Assembly: GCA_023412665.1 (NCBI GenBank) | Contig: JAEZCA010000021.1 | Coordinates: forward strand, 61,556-125,555 | DNA length: 64,000 nucleotides | Origin: Bacillota bacterium | GTDB lineage: Bacteria; Bacillota; Clostridia; Acetivibrionales; DTU013 | Direction of reading: 5' to 3' | Shown here: one piece after another, positions 1 to 9,123 of the stretch | How positions within the stretch are numbered: position 1 is the first letter of the stretch | Layout: each line of letters starts with the position of its first letter | The notes under the pieces: generated by a model | Told to the model about the DNA's origin: nothing | Seen by the model: only the letters and a program-made list of their open reading frames with translations | The model's database searches: none | Made by a program: the position numbers and the translations under genes

Positions 1-558
1 ACCGACTCCTACACCCTTAAGTCCGATTTTTAGAAAATCCTTTATATTTTTTTCATCCACACCGCCCACCGCAAGCATGGAAATATGGTTAATAGGAGAC
101 ATAACTGCTTTAATATATTCAAGTCCAAAGTTTCCGGCCGGGAACAATTTTACAAAATCTGCTCCTGCATTGTGTGCCATTACTATTTCCGAAGGTGTAA
201 GCGCTCCCGGAATCGATACTATCCCAAGCGATTTTGTTTTCTTAATGATATCTGCATCGGTATGCGGAGATATTATATATTTTGCTCCCGCATCATATGC
301 TGCCTGTACCTGCTCTATGCTCATAACCGTGCCGGCGCCTACACACAATTTATCTCCGAACGCGCTGCATAAAGCTTTTATTGACTGGACTGTATCAGTT
401 ACTCCGTTAGGACTTGATTGGTTAAATGTAACTTCAATCAATCGTATTCCGCCGTCATACAATGCTTGCGCCGTTGGCACAACCAGCTCAACTTTAACAT
501 TGCGAGCTATTGCTATTATTTTATTTTTTTCGATACATTCCATTATACTATTAATCAT
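1..558 (-). CDS. KDPG/KDPGal-type aldolase, partial
   Basis: Class I aldolase of the 2-keto-3-deoxy-6-phosphogluconate family, which cleaves the phosphorylated keto-deoxy acid to pyruvate and glyceraldehyde 3-phosphate in the cytosol. The gene leaves the window on the left, so about 186 N-terminal residues are visible; the family is usually 200-215. Visible in order are the catalytic Glu in LIEVTF (near residue 42), GAGTV (near 74), the Schiff-base Lys in FVKLFPAG (near 133) and LAVGGV near the cut end. The ATG has an AAGGAG site about ten bases upstream. It is the last visible gene of the sugar-acid operon and fits the aldolase step. Whether it prefers gluconate- or galactonate-derived substrate cannot be told. 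Confidence 0.88.
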   Translation of the reverse strand, partial: MINSIMECIEKNKIIAIARNVKVELVVPTAQALYDGGIRLIEVTFNQSSPNGVTDTVQSIKALCSAFGDKLCVGAGTVMSIEQVQAAYDAGAKYIISPHTDADIIKKTKSLGIVSIPGALTPSEIVMAHNAGADFVKLFPAGNFGLEYIKAVMSPINHISMLAVGGVDEKNIKDFLKIGLKGVGVG

Positions 559-604
559 TAAATTCACTTCTCCTTATTTAGTATTCCCGCCAGTTGTCAT
601 AAGA

Positions 605-982
605 CTATACTAAAGGACTTGGCCTGCATATTAGATGTAACAGATTTCCTTCCGGGTCTTCAAAGAAAATAGTTTTTATCCCTGACTCAGATATTTTCGG
701 CTCAATTACCACTTGGACATTTTCCTTGCGCAGTTTGTCAACTGCGCCTTCAAAATCATCTACTACTAGCGCTATATGCCTTATACCTCTAGCCTTATCA
801 CCAAATCTGGGCGTTTCTTCTTTTGCGCTGCATACCTCAATCATCGACTTGTCTTCAGCCTTTATGAAATAGTTTCCATTCTTTGCAACAACAATTTCAA
901 ATCCAAGGGTATCAACATACCACTCCGTTAAAAGTTTGCTGTCCCTGGCATAAATAGCAACATGCTCAATTGATTTTACCAT
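605..982 (-). CDS. VOC superfamily (glyoxalase-like) protein
   Basis: A 125-residue vicinal-oxygen-chelate fold protein with two beta-alpha-beta-beta-beta halves. IEHVAIYARD opens the first half and GIRHIALVVDDF the second; His near the start of each half and Glu residues in IEVC and FEDPEGN are the likely metal ligands. I chose the ATG of MVKSIEH rather than one eight codons upstream, because a GAAAGGA site lies about eight bases before it and the longer N-terminus is not family-like. It lies between a dehydratase and the KDPG-type aldolase, so it may act on a pathway intermediate or detoxify an aldehyde by-product. The substrate is unknown. Confidence 0.8.
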   Translation of the reverse strand: MVKSIEHVAIYARDSKLLTEWYVDTLGFEIVVAKNGNYFIKAEDKSMIEVCSAKEETPRFGDKARGIRHIALVVDDFEGAVDKLRKENVQVVIEPKISESGIKTIFFEDPEGNLLHLICRPSPLV

Positions 983-1061
983 TTTAATCGTCCTTTCAAA
1001 GCTCATATGCTTTAGTTATTCACAATCTATTATTCTGCAAATTCTTTATGAATGTATTACA

Positions 1062-2222
1062 CTAAAAAGCCACGGCATATTGCTTAACCATATCCTCATC
1101 CACCTCGATGCCTAAACCGGGTGTATTATTAATTGTAAAATAACCGTTCTCACATTGAATAGGTTTTTTAAGCATCTCATTTGCAATAGGCAGGATAGAT
1201 GGTTGAAACTCCTGCATGCCATAAAAATTAGGCATAGATGCACACATGTGCAACGTTGCCGCAATACAGACACCTTGTCCGACACTGAGGTGAGGCGCCA
1301 GCTTCTTTCCAAAGCTTTCAGCAAGAATAGAGATTTTTCTCATTTCACTGATGCCTGTGCGTCCTATATCAGGCTGATATATATCGGCTACATTCTTCAT
1401 CAGCATTTCCCGATACTGATAATGGGTGCGATCTGCCTCACCCAAAGCCACAGGTATATTCAGGCTTGCTGTGACACTGGCGTTTTCATCTAAAAATTCA
1501 GGGAGGCACGGACATTCAAGGAACTCAACATCAATTTTTTCAAATGCTTTGCCCAGTTTTATTGCCTCCTTTGAGCTATATGTCCAATGAGCGTCTACCA
1601 TCAGACGAAAATCACTGCCCAGGGCTTGTCTTAGTGCAGACATAATCTCTACATCCTTATTAAAGTCAAACCCTGCTTGGATTTTTATGCTTTTAAATTC
1701 TTTGCGCTGCCATTCCTTTGCAAGCTTAATCTTTTCGCCAGGTTCGGGCACAGGCAGGTTGGAGACATAGGCAGGTATTTTATCCAGATATGCACCGCCA
1801 AGAAGCTGATAAATCGGAGCGTTATAATACTTGCCCGTTATATCCCAAAGAGCAATATCCACAGCGGTTATGGCATCGACCATAAATCCCGAGTAGTACC
1901 CCCGTTCTCGCATTGTATTATAGAGCATATTCCAGATGACATCGATATCTCTTGGATCCTTGCCAATTAGGAAGTCGCAGAATAGCTTTTCAATAATTGT
2001 ACCGGCGACTTCAGGCACCACAGGTGACAGCGCCTCTCCCCATCCAACAATACCTTCATCGGTGGAAATTTTGACCATGAGTGTTTCCATATTTCTGGAA
2101 TAACAACATCTATATTCCGGGCGGACGTAATAACTGTCCTCTTTAATGGAACTACTCTCTCCAAGATATACATAGTCCTTTTTAATCTTTAACGGATACA
2201 CTTTTATTTCTATAATTTTCAT
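1062..2222 (-). CDS. mandelate racemase-type sugar-acid dehydratase (paralog 1)
   Basis: A 386-residue member of the enolase superfamily, mandelate racemase subgroup, likely dehydrating an aldonic or aldaric acid to a 2-keto-3-deoxy acid. After an N-terminal capping domain, the barrel shows the Mg2+ ligands Asp in MVDAHW, Glu in FLECP and Glu in ALGEAD, and the Asp/His dyad in QPDIGRTG and APHLSVGQG. The strand that usually carries Lys-x-Lys reads FKSIKIQ, so only the second Lys is kept. It is paralogous to the gene at 3228-4406 (shared DAHW, ECP, ALGE, QPD.GR, APHLSV) and the pair flanks an aldolase gene. The start has a GAAGG site. Confidence 0.88.
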   Translation of the reverse strand: MKIIEIKVYPLKIKKDYVYLGESSSIKEDSYYVRPEYRCCYSRNMETLMVKISTDEGIVGWGEALSPVVPEVAGTIIEKLFCDFLIGKDPRDIDVIWNMLYNTMRERGYYSGFMVDAITAVDIALWDITGKYYNAPIYQLLGGAYLDKIPAYVSNLPVPEPGEKIKLAKEWQRKEFKSIKIQAGFDFNKDVEIMSALRQALGSDFRLMVDAHWTYSSKEAIKLGKAFEKIDVEFLECPCLPEFLDENASVTASLNIPVALGEADRTHYQYREMLMKNVADIYQPDIGRTGISEMRKISILAESFGKKLAPHLSVGQGVCIAATLHMCASMPNFYGMQEFQPSILPIANEMLKKPIQCENGYFTINNTPGLGIEVDEDMVKQYAVAF

Positions 2223-2269
2223 CTTATATTTACCTTCTTCGTTTAATTAAGTGAGCATACCTTTTAAGA

Positions 2270-3211
2270 TTAATTATTCAAGTCAAGATCTGTTCGCCAG
2301 TTCAAAGCGAGCAGCTCCCGTCCGGCTAAAGTATCAAACACTTCTTTTCTCATCCTGTCATCAAGCGGAGCATTGGGATTCCTTACATACGCCGATCTGA
2401 TAACTCCGCCTTTCTTAAGTATTTCCTTGTGTACGGACATCGCAAAATTCGGTATTGTACCAAAACGAATCATGGGAAGATATTTGTAGAATAGTTCCCT
2501 TGACTTATCATGATTTCCAGCCATGTATTCACTGTAAATTCCCACCGTTACATCAGGGAACTCACATGCAGGCATTGTACCTACAGCGCCTCTGCAAAAC
2601 TCCTCATACATATACATGCCGTTCAATCCGCTAAAAACTCTTACATCTCCCTGAGTTGCTTCAAGTACTTCCGTAATCTTATTAATTGTCGGAGGCGCCT
2701 CTACCTTAACATACAGTATGTTATCAAACTCCCTTACAAGTCTTGCAATGGTTGCTGCAGGGATATTTACGCCGCTTGTATTGGGTGCATCCTGTATCAT
2801 AATCGGGACATCAACCGCATTTGCAATCTTTGCATAGTACTCATACAGGCGTTTCCCATCGGGTTTTACCATTGAAGGGGGCATAATCATAAGCGCATCT
2901 GCTCCGTTTTGCTGAGCTTTAAGGCTTAGCTTCACCGCTCCCTCAGCCGATGTATGTCCGCTTCCATAAATGAGCGGTATTCTGCCCTTTATTTCATCCT
3001 TGATCACTTCTGTTATTTCATTTTTTTCACTTTCCAGCAAAGTGTAGGCCTCGCTTGCATTGCCAAATAGCCCCAGGCCATCTACTCCCGCTTTCAGCTC
3101 AAACCTAATAAGCTCCCTCAGGCTATCGAAATCCACACTTCCATCGTCATTAAACGGGGTTGCAAGAATAGGGAAAACACCTGCAAGTTCCTTTTTGTTA
3201 TGAAGACTCAT
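2270..3211 (-). CDS. DHDPS/N-acetylneuraminate lyase family aldolase
   Basis: Class I (beta/alpha)8 aldolase or dehydratase of the DapA/NanA family, about 313 residues. GLFGNASEA corresponds to the pyruvate-binding GTTGE loop and the Schiff-base Lys is in YVKVEAP. In this setting the likely role is cleavage or dehydration of a 2-keto-3-deoxy sugar acid made by the neighbouring dehydratases, rather than lysine synthesis; that is inference from context. I chose the MSLHNKK start because GGAGG lies about seven bases before it; a start five codons earlier would overlap the stop of the upstream gene. The gap to the next gene is about 50 bases. Confidence 0.86.
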   Translation of the reverse strand: MSLHNKKELAGVFPILATPFNDDGSVDFDSLRELIRFELKAGVDGLGLFGNASEAYTLLESEKNEITEVIKDEIKGRIPLIYGSGHTSAEGAVKLSLKAQQNGADALMIMPPSMVKPDGKRLYEYYAKIANAVDVPIMIQDAPNTSGVNIPAATIARLVREFDNILYVKVEAPPTINKITEVLEATQGDVRVFSGLNGMYMYEEFCRGAVGTMPACEFPDVTVGIYSEYMAGNHDKSRELFYKYLPMIRFGTIPNFAMSVHKEILKKGGVIRSAYVRNPNAPLDDRMRKEVFDTLAGRELLALNWRTDLDLNN

Positions 3212-3227
3212 TTTAATATCCTCCATA

Positions 3228-4406
3228 CTAATTTATTTTTATATGCTCGGTAACATATTTGCTTAACACGCTCTCATCCATATCGATGCCAAGCCCAGGG
3301 GCATCTGATATATTTATACAGCCATTTTCCAGCTTTACTCCGCAATTTGAATATTCATTTGCGACATTTATTGCTACAGGCTGGTATTCAAAAGAATGCA
3401 GATTGGGTATTGCTGCTGAGTAGTGCACAGTTGCAGCAAAGCCAACATTCTGATGCACACTTAAATGCGGCGCTACTTTAAGGCCGTTTGCTTCAGCAAT
3501 TGTCGCAATACGCAGCATATCAGTGATCCCGCATCTTCCCATATCCGGCTGCAGCACCTCAACAGCGCCAGCCTTTACCCACTCATTAAAGGTGTACAGG
3601 CTTCTCATTGATTCTCCCAACGCAATTGGGGTGTTCATTCCCTCTGCAAGCTTTACATGACCATACAGATCCTCCGGGGACAGCGGGCACTCAAAAAATT
3701 CCATATCCAGTTCGTCCATGTAGATTCCAAACTTCCTGGCTTCTCCAAGAGTATAATTCCAATGTGCATCATGGCTCACCTTGAGCTGCTCCGGGTTATA
3801 CTTCGACCTGATAGTCTCAAGCATTTCAAGAGCATCACGCCAGCTCTCACCAACAGTATGCAATTTTATAGCCTTGTTGCCATCTGCGAAAAGTGAAGCA
3901 ATGCTTTCCATACGTTCCTCAACAGTTGACCCCGCTATTGATGAAATGTAAACCGGTATTTTGGTGCGGTATTTGCCTCCCATCAGCATGTATAACGGTT
4001 GATTCAGGTATTTGCCCTTTATATCCCATAATGCAATGTCCAGCCCTGTCATTGCATCCAACAGGAAGCCGCCTGTATAGCCCCTTACCCTGAACATATT
4101 GAGCATCTTGTCCCATAAAACCTGGTTTTGCAAAGGATTTTCTCCGACAAGTACAGGCGCCAGTGCAGTTTTGATAATCACCGCTGCTACCTCCGGGCTT
4201 GTAGGTGCAAGAATTTCACCCCAGCCAACAATGCCCTCGTCAGTAGTAATTTTTACATATACAGTTTCAATATTATTAGAATAAACCACTGACAGGGGTC
4301 TGTCCAAAACATAGTATGCATCTGTTATTTGCCTTTTCTTCATATCACTTTTAGGCTCTACCCTAGGTATTTTTGTAACAAGCACTTCTATTTGCTTAAT
4401 TTTCAT
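3228..4406 (-). CDS. mandelate racemase-type sugar-acid dehydratase (paralog 2)
   Basis: Second enolase-superfamily protein of the operon, 392 residues, same subgroup as the gene at 1062-2222. Metal ligands are Asp in VSHDAHW, Glu in FFECPLSP and Glu in IALGES; the catalytic dyad is Asp in QPDMGRCG and His in APHLSVHQN. The Lys-x-Lys strand reads KAIKLH, again keeping only the second Lys. Two paralogs with the same active-site pattern may use epimeric or sequential sugar acids. An AGGGAG site precedes the ATG. The stop lies about 17 bases before the aldolase start, so the genes are almost certainly co-transcribed. Confidence 0.88.
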   Translation of the reverse strand: MKIKQIEVLVTKIPRVEPKSDMKKRQITDAYYVLDRPLSVVYSNNIETVYVKITTDEGIVGWGEILAPTSPEVAAVIIKTALAPVLVGENPLQNQVLWDKMLNMFRVRGYTGGFLLDAMTGLDIALWDIKGKYLNQPLYMLMGGKYRTKIPVYISSIAGSTVEERMESIASLFADGNKAIKLHTVGESWRDALEMLETIRSKYNPEQLKVSHDAHWNYTLGEARKFGIYMDELDMEFFECPLSPEDLYGHVKLAEGMNTPIALGESMRSLYTFNEWVKAGAVEVLQPDMGRCGITDMLRIATIAEANGLKVAPHLSVHQNVGFAATVHYSAAIPNLHSFEYQPVAINVANEYSNCGVKLENGCINISDAPGLGIDMDESVLSKYVTEHIKIN

Positions 4407-4473
4407 TTAGATATACTCCCTGTCACTGTGTTTGTTGCATCATTAAGCTTCTCTGCCATAAAGCTTGTGCGTG

Positions 4474-4533
4474 CTAAGGTTTGTCTGCCTTAGGTTTGTC
4501 TGCCTTAGGTTTGTATCACTTAGGTTTGTCTAC
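4474..4533. repeat. 15-bp tandem repeat, four copies
   Basis: Four head-to-tail units close to CTTAGGTTTGTCTGC run through the gap between the permease and dehydratase genes, and the last unit contains the permease stop codon. Units differ at one to three positions. No clear role is visible; a slippage-generated spacer is the simplest reading. Confidence 0.85.
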
Positions 4534-5384
4534 CCTTTTATTCCGGTGCTTGCGACGCTTTCAACCACATACTTCTGAGCGAATAAAAATATAATTACTA
4601 TAGGTATAATACCTGCGCTTGCCACCGCCATCATACCGTTGTAGTCAATTCCATCCTCAAGCACAAATTTACTCAGTGCCAGCGGCAAGGTATACAGTTC
4701 CTGTGATGATATGAAAATCAACGGGTTGTTATAATCATTCCAATATGCTGTAAATGTAAGTATGCCAAATGACGCCAGTATAGGTTTTGACAGCGGTATT
4801 ATAATCCGCGCCCATATTGTGAAATGTGACGCACCATCCACTATCGCTGCTTCTGAGAGTTCTTTTGGTATTGACAGGAAATTCTGCCTCATCAGAAACA
4901 CACCGAATACACTAAAGCAATGCGGGAGTATCAGAGCCCAGTGGGTATTATATATCCCCATAAAATCAAACATTAAGAATTTAGGGACGAATAAAATCTG
5001 GGGAGGTATCATCATCATGGATATATACAACATGAATATTGCATCCCTCCCTTTAAAAGTAAGCTTTGTAAAACCGTAAGCAGCCAGGCTGCCCGTTACG
5101 GAAGCAACGAGTAAAGGAATGACAGTCGTTTTTAATGAATTTATATAATAGACAAGTATCGAATCTTCCCCTGTCCACACTTTAATATGATGACTCAAAT
5201 CAACTCTTTTAGGGATCCATTCTATCGGATAATTAAATACATCTGCTCCAAATTTAAAAGATGTAGATATCATCCATATGAATGGTATTATCATAACGAA
5301 CCCAATAAACCCAAATATTATTGTGCTAATAATCTTAAATATCGGTACTGTTTTCCTTCTCTTTTGCAATATACCTGCATTCAT
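4530..5384 (-). CDS. sugar ABC transporter permease, MalG type
   Basis: Inner-membrane permease of a CUT1-type carbohydrate importer, 284 residues with six predicted membrane segments: one near residues 18-40, then a large loop, then the conserved permease core. The cytoplasmic EAA loop that docks the ATPase reads EAAIVDGASHFTIWARII, close to consensus. The start follows a GGAAG site, and the gene directly follows the MalF-type permease with a 16-base gap. It should form a heterodimer with that protein. No ATPase gene is in the operon, so a shared MsmK-type ATPase encoded elsewhere is likely. Its stop lies inside the 15-bp tandem repeat. Confidence 0.9.
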   Translation of the reverse strand: MNAGILQKRRKTVPIFKIISTIIFGFIGFVMIIPFIWMISTSFKFGADVFNYPIEWIPKRVDLSHHIKVWTGEDSILVYYINSLKTTVIPLLVASVTGSLAAYGFTKLTFKGRDAIFMLYISMMMIPPQILFVPKFLMFDFMGIYNTHWALILPHCFSVFGVFLMRQNFLSIPKELSEAAIVDGASHFTIWARIIIPLSKPILASFGILTFTAYWNDYNNPLIFISSQELYTLPLALSKFVLEDGIDYNGMMAVASAGIIPIVIIFLFAQKYVVESVASTGIKG

Positions 5385-5400
5385 TCAACCACTTCCAATC

Positions 5401-6291
5401 TTAATAAATTACCCAGCGCTTTTGCATTTTCCACTGTATTAATGTCACCACAAAAATTAATGAGAACAGTACCCAGGAGATGGCAGATGCATATCCCATA
5501 TCGTAGTATTTAAATGCCTGATTATAAATATAGTATCCAAGTACTGATGTGGATCTGATAGGTCCGCCCTGTGTCAATGACGCTACAATGTCAAACACCT
5601 TAAACGAGTTGATAATACCTGTCATTAACAGAAAGAATGTAGACGGTGTAAGTAATGGGAAGGTTATATGGATAAATTTCCTAAAACCTGTCGCACCATC
5701 AACATATGCGGCTTCATAGATATCTGCCGATACACTTTGCATGTTTGCAAGATAAATGACCGCGTTATATCCGACTGTTGCCCATATATTAATTATTATG
5801 AGAGCAGGCAACGCCCATTTAGTGCTTGAAAGCCATCCGGGCGGATTTGCAATCCCAATTGACCTCAAAAACATATTAATCGGGCCTGTCTCTGGTTGAA
5901 ACAGCAGCATCCATACAAACGCAACCGCAACTCCGTTAGTTATATATGGTAAAAAATAGGCGGCACGAATTACCGTTTTTCCAAAAACATTATTATTCAA
6001 AAATGCTGCCAAAACTAGTGCCAATATTATTGAAACTGGTACTCCAAGAAATGTATAAACAATATTATTTATAAATGATTCCTTAAACCAATCATCCTCT
6101 GCAAGCCTGGCTAAGTTGTCCAGACCAATAAACCTGATCTTTGACAGCCCCTGCAAATGATTCCAGTCCGAGAATACCAGCACTAAAGAGAATAAAAACG
6201 GAATGAGTATAAATATTGTAACACCAATAACATTTGGTGCTATGAACAGGTAGCCTAAGTACCTGTTATTCATCTTACTTGATTTCGTCAT
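5401..6291 (-). CDS. sugar ABC transporter permease, MalF type
   Basis: Partner permease of the CUT1 importer, about 296 residues with six hydrophobic segments. The EAA loop is EAAYVDGATGFRKFIHIT, and GYNAVIYLANMQSV just before it is typical of the family. The ATG of MTKSSKMN was preferred: GAGGT lies just before it, while the longer reading would need a TTG start without a ribosome site. It sits between the solute-binding protein and the MalG-type permease. Substrate specificity is set by the binding protein and is not readable here; the downstream enzymes suggest a sugar acid or uronic-acid oligomer. Confidence 0.9.
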   Translation of the reverse strand: MTKSSKMNNRYLGYLFIAPNVIGVTIFILIPFLFSLVLVFSDWNHLQGLSKIRFIGLDNLARLAEDDWFKESFINNIVYTFLGVPVSIILALVLAAFLNNNVFGKTVIRAAYFLPYITNGVAVAFVWMLLFQPETGPINMFLRSIGIANPPGWLSSTKWALPALIIINIWATVGYNAVIYLANMQSVSADIYEAAYVDGATGFRKFIHITFPLLTPSTFFLLMTGIINSFKVFDIVASLTQGGPIRSTSVLGYYIYNQAFKYYDMGYASAISWVLFSLIFVVTLIQWKMQKRWVIY

Positions 6292-6383
6292 AATTACCTC
6301 GCAAATAAGAATTAAGGACAAAATTAAATATAGCTATTAAATTTTGTCCTTAATCTTAACTTTAATGATTTTTGCTTAAGCTT

Positions 6384-7775
6384 CTATTTCTGAGCGTTGG
6401 CAATCGCTTTATCTGCCTGTTCTTTTAATTCTGCTATCGCTTTTTCAGGTGTTGATTCGCCAAGCAGAACTTTTTCAAATTGTTCTCCCATATACTGGTT
6501 GATCTCTGATTTTGCAGCAGTCTTGTAAATAACGTCATCTCTGTGTTTTGGATCCGACATTACATATTTTTCAAATGCAGCAGTGTCAAATATCTTATCC
6601 TTATCGGGTCCGAGTATAAGATCAGCAACCTTGGAAGTATCCGCTCCCTTCCATGCCGGGAAACGGTTTGATTTACACATGGGATAATAGCCTTCCATTG
6701 CATAGTATTTGAGGAATTCCCATGCCTGATCCTTGTTTTCACTCTTTGTTGAAATAGATATCCATTCTCTGAGGCCACCGCTGTATACTGTTTCCTGCCC
6801 CGGCATCACAGGTGAAGGAGCAAAGGAAGTAACAAAGTCGTGAGGATATTTCTCAAGATTTTTTACATCGCGCAGTGCATAATTTGCCAGGACCATTGCG
6901 ACCTTACCCTTTGTAAATTCAGCAGATACATCCATTTTTGTGGTCTTAATACTCATCCTGCTTATAAAGGATTTATCTACTGCTTCCATTCTATGACGAA
7001 GCTTCAAGCTATAGAGGAACAGAGGATCATCGAAATTAGACTCCGTATCTGAACCAGGTTTATAGTAGTAATCGCCGCCAAATGAATAGTGTGCCGGGAA
7101 AGCCCAATCATCGTTTGCCAATGTGCTTCCTACACTGGCGCCAAACACTTTGTCAGTTCCCTCTCCTTTGGTCAATTGCTTTGCAATGTCAGCAAACTGA
7201 TCCCATGTCCAGTTTTCTGGGATGGTTATACCAGCTGCATCAAACATGTCCTTATTGTACAGCAGGTATGACGAGCTTCCTCCATATGTGGGTATGAAGT
7301 AACGTATTCCGTTTCTTTCATAATTACTGTCTCCGAATTCTTTTTCGAGATCAATTCCGTCTCTCACTAAATAGTCATCAATCGGAGAGAGCAATCCTGC
7401 CTCAACTCTTTTTTCCAGTGAAGGTGCAAGATAGTTGATAAACACGTCAACCTGTCCTGCAACAAGAGCAGTCTCAAGCTTTGTGTTTCCTGCATCATCA
7501 TTAACAAATCTGGTGTACTCAACTTGAATCTCAGGATGATCCTTGTTCCAGTTATCCACTAATTCCTGTGGCCCATTCTCAGGAGGTATAGCTCCCCAGA
7601 ACTGTAAAACGACTGGTTTAACCGTATTCCCCGTATCAGCTGGCTGATTGTTTGTAGATGTTGTTGCCTGAGGTGTTGTCTGAGTTGCTGTCTGACCGGA
7701 GTTTTGTGTACTGCCACAGCCCGCTACTGATAATAAAAGAATGGCTGTAAGCATTAACGTTAGGATTCTTTTCAT
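6384..7775 (-). CDS. extracellular solute-binding lipoprotein (CUT1 family)
   Basis: Binding protein that captures the carbohydrate outside the membrane and delivers it to the two permeases. It has a lipoprotein signal peptide with lipobox LLSVAGC (Cys about residue 20), a Thr/Gln/Asn-rich linker to about residue 50, and a two-lobe bacterial extracellular fold; GPQELVDNWNKDHP and the YNKDMFDAAGI region are typical of family 1. Length 463 is normal for the family. AAAGGGG lies about nine bases before the ATG. It is the first gene of the leftward operon and has a good promoter about 40 bases upstream. Confidence 0.92.
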   Translation of the reverse strand: MKRILTLMLTAILLLSVAGCGSTQNSGQTATQTTPQATTSTNNQPADTGNTVKPVVLQFWGAIPPENGPQELVDNWNKDHPEIQVEYTRFVNDDAGNTKLETALVAGQVDVFINYLAPSLEKRVEAGLLSPIDDYLVRDGIDLEKEFGDSNYERNGIRYFIPTYGGSSSYLLYNKDMFDAAGITIPENWTWDQFADIAKQLTKGEGTDKVFGASVGSTLANDDWAFPAHYSFGGDYYYKPGSDTESNFDDPLFLYSLKLRHRMEAVDKSFISRMSIKTTKMDVSAEFTKGKVAMVLANYALRDVKNLEKYPHDFVTSFAPSPVMPGQETVYSGGLREWISISTKSENKDQAWEFLKYYAMEGYYPMCKSNRFPAWKGADTSKVADLILGPDKDKIFDTAAFEKYVMSDPKHRDDVIYKTAAKSEINQYMGEQFEKVLLGESTPEKAIAELKEQADKAIANAQK

Positions 7776-7815
7776 CGTTTTATTCCCCTTTCATTTTTTA
7801 AATTGCTATATTTTA

Positions 7816-7844
7816 ATTATAAAGACACAAAAAAAAGAGTGTAA
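7816..7844 (-). promoter_or_regulatory. sigma-A-type promoter of the sugar-acid operon
   Basis: On the minus strand: -35 TTACAC (7839-7844), 17-base spacer, -10 TATAAT (7816-7821), about 40 bases before the solute-binding protein start. The spacer holds a run of eight T. The region further right up to 8018 separates this promoter from the divergent dehydrogenase gene and is the likely target of the YesN-type regulator, but I see no clear operator. Confidence 0.7.
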
Positions 7845-8018
7845 TAGCTTGAATTTGCGAGAATAGATGATTATTTTTGTATGATTCGTCCTGCTTCTTC
7901 GTTAATTAAATAAAATTCTAAACTTTTTACCCTAAGAAACCAAACATTATCTCTCTTACTGTGATCGTTACTATATTACAATTGAAATATCTATAATTAC
8001 GAACAGGAGGACAATTCA

Positions 8019-9092
8019 ATGGCGAATATGTCTGTATCAAAAATAGGGGTCGGCAGGTACGTACAAGGCGGCGGCTCAATTTCTTATATAGGAAAGGAAG
8101 CAAAAAATCTGGGCACAAATGCACTCATAATTGGCGGAGAGACAGCACTTTCCCTCTCTCTTCAGCAAATGGAAAAAGCTTTGATAGAGGAAGGGGTTAA
8201 TTTTAATGTAAAAATAAATAAAGGCTTTTGCTCATACGAAAACCTGGAGTTGTTTTCCGAGGCTGCAGTTTCAAAGGGGGCTGATATGATAATTGGTGTT
8301 GGAGGCGGTAAGAGTATTGATCTTTCAAAAGCTGTCGCTATGAAAATGAAAATGCCTATCATTACAGTTCCTACTATTGCCGCCACTTGTGCGGCATGGG
8401 CGCCTCTGAGCATTATGTATACGCAGAACGGCAGCCCTTTAGGCTCTCTTCCCCATGAGCATGAGATAAATTGCTGTATAAGTGACACTGATATAATTGC
8501 AAATGCTCCTGAACGAACTCTTGCTTCAGGAATAGCTGATTCTTTTGCCAAGTCTGAAGAAATCGCAAATGGCGCGCCACAAAAAAACATTGAAGATACG
8601 GACGTAAGAGTCTATACAGCATACAGGCTTGCAAAGGTAATAGATGAAATCCTCTATAATAAAGCTCTTAATGCATACAACGACTGCAAAAACAGAAAAG
8701 CAAGCAGCATACTTAACGATGTTGTATATGCAAATATTGCAATAACCGGGGTTTGCAGCGGATTTGCATCCGGCAGCAACCAGCTGGCGATGGCACATAC
8801 CTTTAACAATGCTCTGCGGACAGGTTATACCGAGCTGATGAACGAACACCTGCATGGAGAAGTAGTAGGTGTCGGAATAATTGTACAAATGTATTATAAT
8901 GAAAGTCCATTTATCAATTCCTACAAAGAAATTTGCAGGGATCTTAATTTGCCCACCACTATAAGGCAGCTTAATATTACCCCCAATGAAGAAGCTTTTG
9001 ACTATATCCTGAAATTTACTCTTAATAGAATGCAGATACAGGACGATGGCATTATACGCATAAAGGCCGGGCTTATTGATGTTTTTCAATGA
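8019..9092 (+). CDS. iron-containing/glycerol-type dehydrogenase (GldA-like)
   Basis: NAD(P)-dependent dehydrogenase of the metal-dependent polyol class, 357 residues. The N-terminal nucleotide domain shows MIIGVGGGKSIDLSKAVA and the TVPTIAATCAAWAP stretch. Likely metal ligands are Asp in GIADSFAK, His in MAHTFNNA and His in HLHGEVVGVG. The ATG follows AGGAGG with ideal spacing. It is divergent from the sugar-acid operon and upstream of the two-component genes, so it may reduce or oxidise a keto acid or polyol of that pathway; the substrate is not readable. Its 3' end runs close to the kinase start, so co-transcription with the kinase is likely. Confidence 0.87.
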   Translation: MANMSVSKIGVGRYVQGGGSISYIGKEAKNLGTNALIIGGETALSLSLQQMEKALIEEGVNFNVKINKGFCSYENLELFSEAAVSKGADMIIGVGGGKSIDLSKAVAMKMKMPIITVPTIAATCAAWAPLSIMYTQNGSPLGSLPHEHEINCCISDTDIIANAPERTLASGIADSFAKSEEIANGAPQKNIEDTDVRVYTAYRLAKVIDEILYNKALNAYNDCKNRKASSILNDVVYANIAITGVCSGFASGSNQLAMAHTFNNALRTGYTELMNEHLHGEVVGVGIIVQMYYNESPFINSYKEICRDLNLPTTIRQLNITPNEEAFDYILKFTLNRMQIQDDGIIRIKAGLIDVFQ

Positions 9093-9123
9093 GATTGTTA
9101 TAATGGAAAGGGGGGTAAACAAG

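Noticed and set aside
9076..9123. ATG start for the YesM-type kinase at 9076
   Set aside because: It overlaps the dehydrogenase gene and has no ribosome site; GTG at 9124 follows a GGGGGGT site.
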